15,597 nt of DNA from JADLCX01 sp038251595 (GTDB taxonomy: Bacteria; Planctomycetota; Phycisphaerae; Phycisphaerales; UBA1924): assembly GCA_038251595.1 (NCBI GenBank), contig JBBSBC010000072.1, positions 1 through 15,597 of the forward strand, read 5' to 3'. The position numbers were made by a program, and so were the translations under genes. Positions 13,963 through 15,597 of this stretch are shown here, piece after piece. The notes below the pieces were generated by a model. The model was not told the DNA's origin and did no database searches. It saw only the letters and a list, made by a program, of their open reading frames with translations. How positions within the stretch are numbered: the stretch's first letter is position 1; the number at the start of each line of letters is the position of its first letter.

Positions 13963-15597
13963 TCATGAGCACCCCGCAGCGAAGTAGGCCGCGAGGAAGT
14001 CGAAGATGTCTTGCACGGAGTTGGTGCCGCTGTCGTTGGAGTCGGCGCAGGGGCTGTTTGCGAAGTAGCCGGCTAGGAAATCGAAGATGTCCTGAACTGT
14101 TGCAGGCGCGCCGGACCTGTTGTAGTCGCCGCGGCAGCAGGGCACGGTGGCGGAGATTGGTGCGCAGGCCGAGCCATCGCCCGAATAGACGCGGCCAGTG
14201 CCGGTGCAGGCGGCGACGGTGGTGATGGAGCAGTTGGAGCCGCAGCAACAGGCACCGCGGTCGATACGTGAGATGTTGAGCACAAAGCCGCCAGCCTGAG
14301 CAGTTGAGAAGGTGCCGAGCAAGACCTTGATGTTCTGGCCAGGCGTGAGCGTGAGTGTCATCAGGGAACTATTTGGCGGGCTGATGCCGCTGTCGTCGTC
14401 GCAGCCGAGGAGGGTGCCGCCGCAGGTGGTGTATGCGCCGATCTTGGTGTCGAGCTGCGCGCTGCCCTGGGTATCGAACTGGTACACGCCACCATCAGGG
14501 GCGGCGGTGAAGTCGAACCAGACCCCACGCTGAACCCCGCAGGCAGGAGCCGTTTCATCGGGGTTAGAGACCGCCAAACTGTTGTCGCCGAATGCTGCGG
14601 GCTGGCCAAGCGTGACCGTGATGGCCGAGGGACAGATGTCGTTGGATGGCGGCTGCGGACAGGGGTTTGAAGAACAAGATGTTCCATCGCCCCGATACCC
14701 GCCGACGAAACCGCAGGTGCCGTTCGGCACCACGGTGCATGTCCCGGTCGAGGTGTTGCAGCACGCGCCAGATGCTACCCGAGCAACGTTGAGCACGAAC
14801 CCGCCGGGCGTGACCGTCCCGAACGTACCGAGAAGGACCTTGATGTTCTGGCCAGGCGTGAGCGTGAGTGTCATCAGGGAACTATTTGGCGGGCTGATGC
14901 CGCTGTCGTCGTTGCAGCCGAGGAGTGCGCCGCCGCAGGTGGTGTATGCGCCGATCTTGGTGTCGAGCTGCGCACTGCCCTGGGTATCGAACTGATACGC
15001 GCCACCATCAGGGTCGGCGGTGAAGTCGAACCAGACCCCGCGCTGAACCCCGCAGGGAGGAGCTGTTTCTTCAGGGTCAGAGACCGCCAAGCTGTTGTCG
15101 CCGAAGGCTGCGGGCTGGCCAAGCGTGACCGTGATGGCCGAAAGACAGGTGTCGTTGGATGGCGGCTGCGGACAAGGATTCGGCAGACACGTCGTTCCGA
15201 TACCTCTAAAGCCGCCGATGAATCCGCAGGTGCCGTTCGGCACCACGGTGCATGTCCCGGTCGAGGTGTTGCAGCACGCACCGGTGCCGCAGGGAATCGC
15301 CCCGCAGACAGACCCATCGCCCTGATACGTGAACACGCACGAGCTGGATGGGGCGATGGAACAACTGCCGGTGCTGTTGTCGCAACACGCACCGCTCGTG
15401 ACGCGGCCGATGTTGAGCACAAAGCCGCCAGCCTGAGCAGTTGAGAAGGTGCCGAGCAAGACCTTGATGTTCTGACTCGCGCCGAGCGTGAGCCTCATGA
15501 GCGAACTGGCCGGCGGGCTGATGCCGCTGTCGTCGTCGCAGCCGAGGAGGGTGCCGCCGCAGGTGGTGTATGCGCCGATCTTGGTGTCGAGCTGCGC
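13963..15597 (-). CDS. Modular secreted GC-type dockerin protein, N-terminus beyond window
   Basis: The visible C-terminal 544 residues of a large exported protein; the frame is open to the right edge, so the Met at 15498 is internal. Two complete beta-sandwich domains and part of a third are seen, each with GVWFDFTA, AQLDTKIGAYTTCGG, LGC(D/N)DDSGISPP and NIKVLLGTF. They are related to the domain of the neighbouring rightward protein. Between them are Cys-rich modules opening GACC and ending in a C-x-x-NPC-type pair; four are visible, two of them back to back. The C-terminus is a dockerin: GDYNRSGAPATVQDIFDFL and ADSNDSGTNSVQDIFDFL, ending AAGCS. The first EF loop has one extra residue. Long stretches are near identical at DNA level. 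A surface adhesin or structural protein is likely by analogy; no catalytic site is seen. Confidence 0.87.
   Translation of the reverse strand, partial: AQLDTKIGAYTTCGGTLLGCDDDSGISPPASSLMRLTLGASQNIKVLLGTFSTAQAGGFVLNIGRVTSGACCDNSTGSCSIAPSSSCVFTYQGDGSVCGAIPCGTGACCNTSTGTCTVVPNGTCGFIGGFRGIGTTCLPNPCPQPPSNDTCLSAITVTLGQPAAFGDNSLAVSDPEETAPPCGVQRGVWFDFTADPDGGAYQFDTQGSAQLDTKIGAYTTCGGALLGCNDDSGISPPNSSLMTLTLTPGQNIKVLLGTFGTVTPGGFVLNVARVASGACCNTSTGTCTVVPNGTCGFVGGYRGDGTSCSSNPCPQPPSNDICPSAITVTLGQPAAFGDNSLAVSNPDETAPACGVQRGVWFDFTAAPDGGVYQFDTQGSAQLDTKIGAYTTCGGTLLGCDDDSGISPPNSSLMTLTLTPGQNIKVLLGTFSTAQAGGFVLNISRIDRGACCCGSNCSITTVAACTGTGRVYSGDGSACAPISATVPCCRGDYNRSGAPATVQDIFDFLAGYFANSPCADSNDSGTNSVQDIFDFLAAYFAAGCS
14272..14337 (-). 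repeat. 66-base segment identical to 15409-15474
   Basis: This segment encodes NIKVLLGTFSTAQAGGFVLNI and is base-for-base identical to 15409-15474 in the third domain copy. The copy between them has FGTVTPGG here instead. The pattern fits gene conversion or duplication of a two-unit block. Confidence 0.8.
14323..14769 (-). repeat. Tandem domain repeat, copy A
   Basis: This 447-base block matches 14836-15282 without gaps at a 513-base period. By hand I count about 39 differences, roughly 91% identity, about half of them in one 50-base stretch near 14655-14710 that encodes the end of the Cys-rich module. It encodes one beta-sandwich domain and the Cys-rich module before it. Confidence 0.85.
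14836..15282 (-). repeat. Tandem domain repeat, copy B
   Basis: Partner of the block at 14323-14769. Together with the partial third copy reaching the right edge it shows recent internal duplication of the dockerin protein gene. Between copies B and C the spacing is 624 bases instead of 513: the extra 111 bases encode one more Cys-rich module of 37 residues. Confidence 0.85.
15409..15474 (-). repeat. 66-base segment identical to 14272-14337
   Basis: Identical partner of 14272-14337, located in the partial third beta-sandwich domain 1137 bases away. Confidence 0.8.

Noticed and set aside
14272..15474. CRISPR array or transposon-derived repeats
   Set aside because: Repeats are 447-base protein-coding units in frame with domain boundaries, not short repeats with unique spacers, and no cas or transposase gene is near.

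Overview
The window looks like a piece of a GC-rich planctomycete chromosome, most likely class Phycisphaerae (Phycisphaerales-like). This rests on two secreted proteins that end in tandem EF-hand dockerin modules finishing in Gly-Cys, a planctomycete-style type II pseudopilin, secreted proteins with repeated (T/S)PEQ helical motifs, and an lpxC gene for a lipid A outer membrane. No rRNA, tRNA, CRISPR array, IS element or phage gene was recognised.

Left part (1-5630) is surface polysaccharide biosynthesis. Two translationally coupled family-4 glycosyltransferases run rightward (2-643, partial, and 640-1872). They converge on a leftward trio read in the order UDP-glucuronate 4-epimerase-like SDR (5630-4662), membrane-anchored endonuclease/exonuclease/phosphatase-fold protein (4618-3425), and O-antigen ligase/polymerase-like membrane protein (3358-1913). 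The trio would supply a sugar nucleotide and polymerise or ligate glycans that the glycosyltransferases build. The EEP protein lacks two expected catalytic acidic residues.

Middle part (5631-9538): a 612-base stretch without a confident gene holds a leftward chain of hairpins ending in a strong intrinsic terminator, a candidate structured RNA. Then come three leftward envelope-related genes of largely unknown role: a type II pseudopilin (9538-8735), a single-span membrane protein 23 bases downstream (8711-7872), and, after a 441-base spacer with a long inverted repeat, a secreted PEQ-repeat helical protein (7430-6243).

Right part (9751-15597): lpxC (10719-9751) has a probable near-leaderless start. 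Upstream of it lie a WcaF-like acyltransferase (11593-10946) and a WbuB-like glycosyltransferase (12898-11612), a second leftward polysaccharide pair. Finally two secreted GC-type dockerin proteins converge with a 24-base gap: a complete 249-residue protein (13189-13938, +) and the C-terminal 544 residues of a larger one (15597-13963, -). The larger one is built of near-identical tandem beta-sandwich plus Cys-rich modules with a 513-base DNA period.

Almost everything concerns the cell envelope and secretion. The parts least explained by known families are the 5731-5946 RNA candidate, the repeated GACC cysteine module, the catalytically altered EEP protein, and the 7561-7636 inverted repeat.
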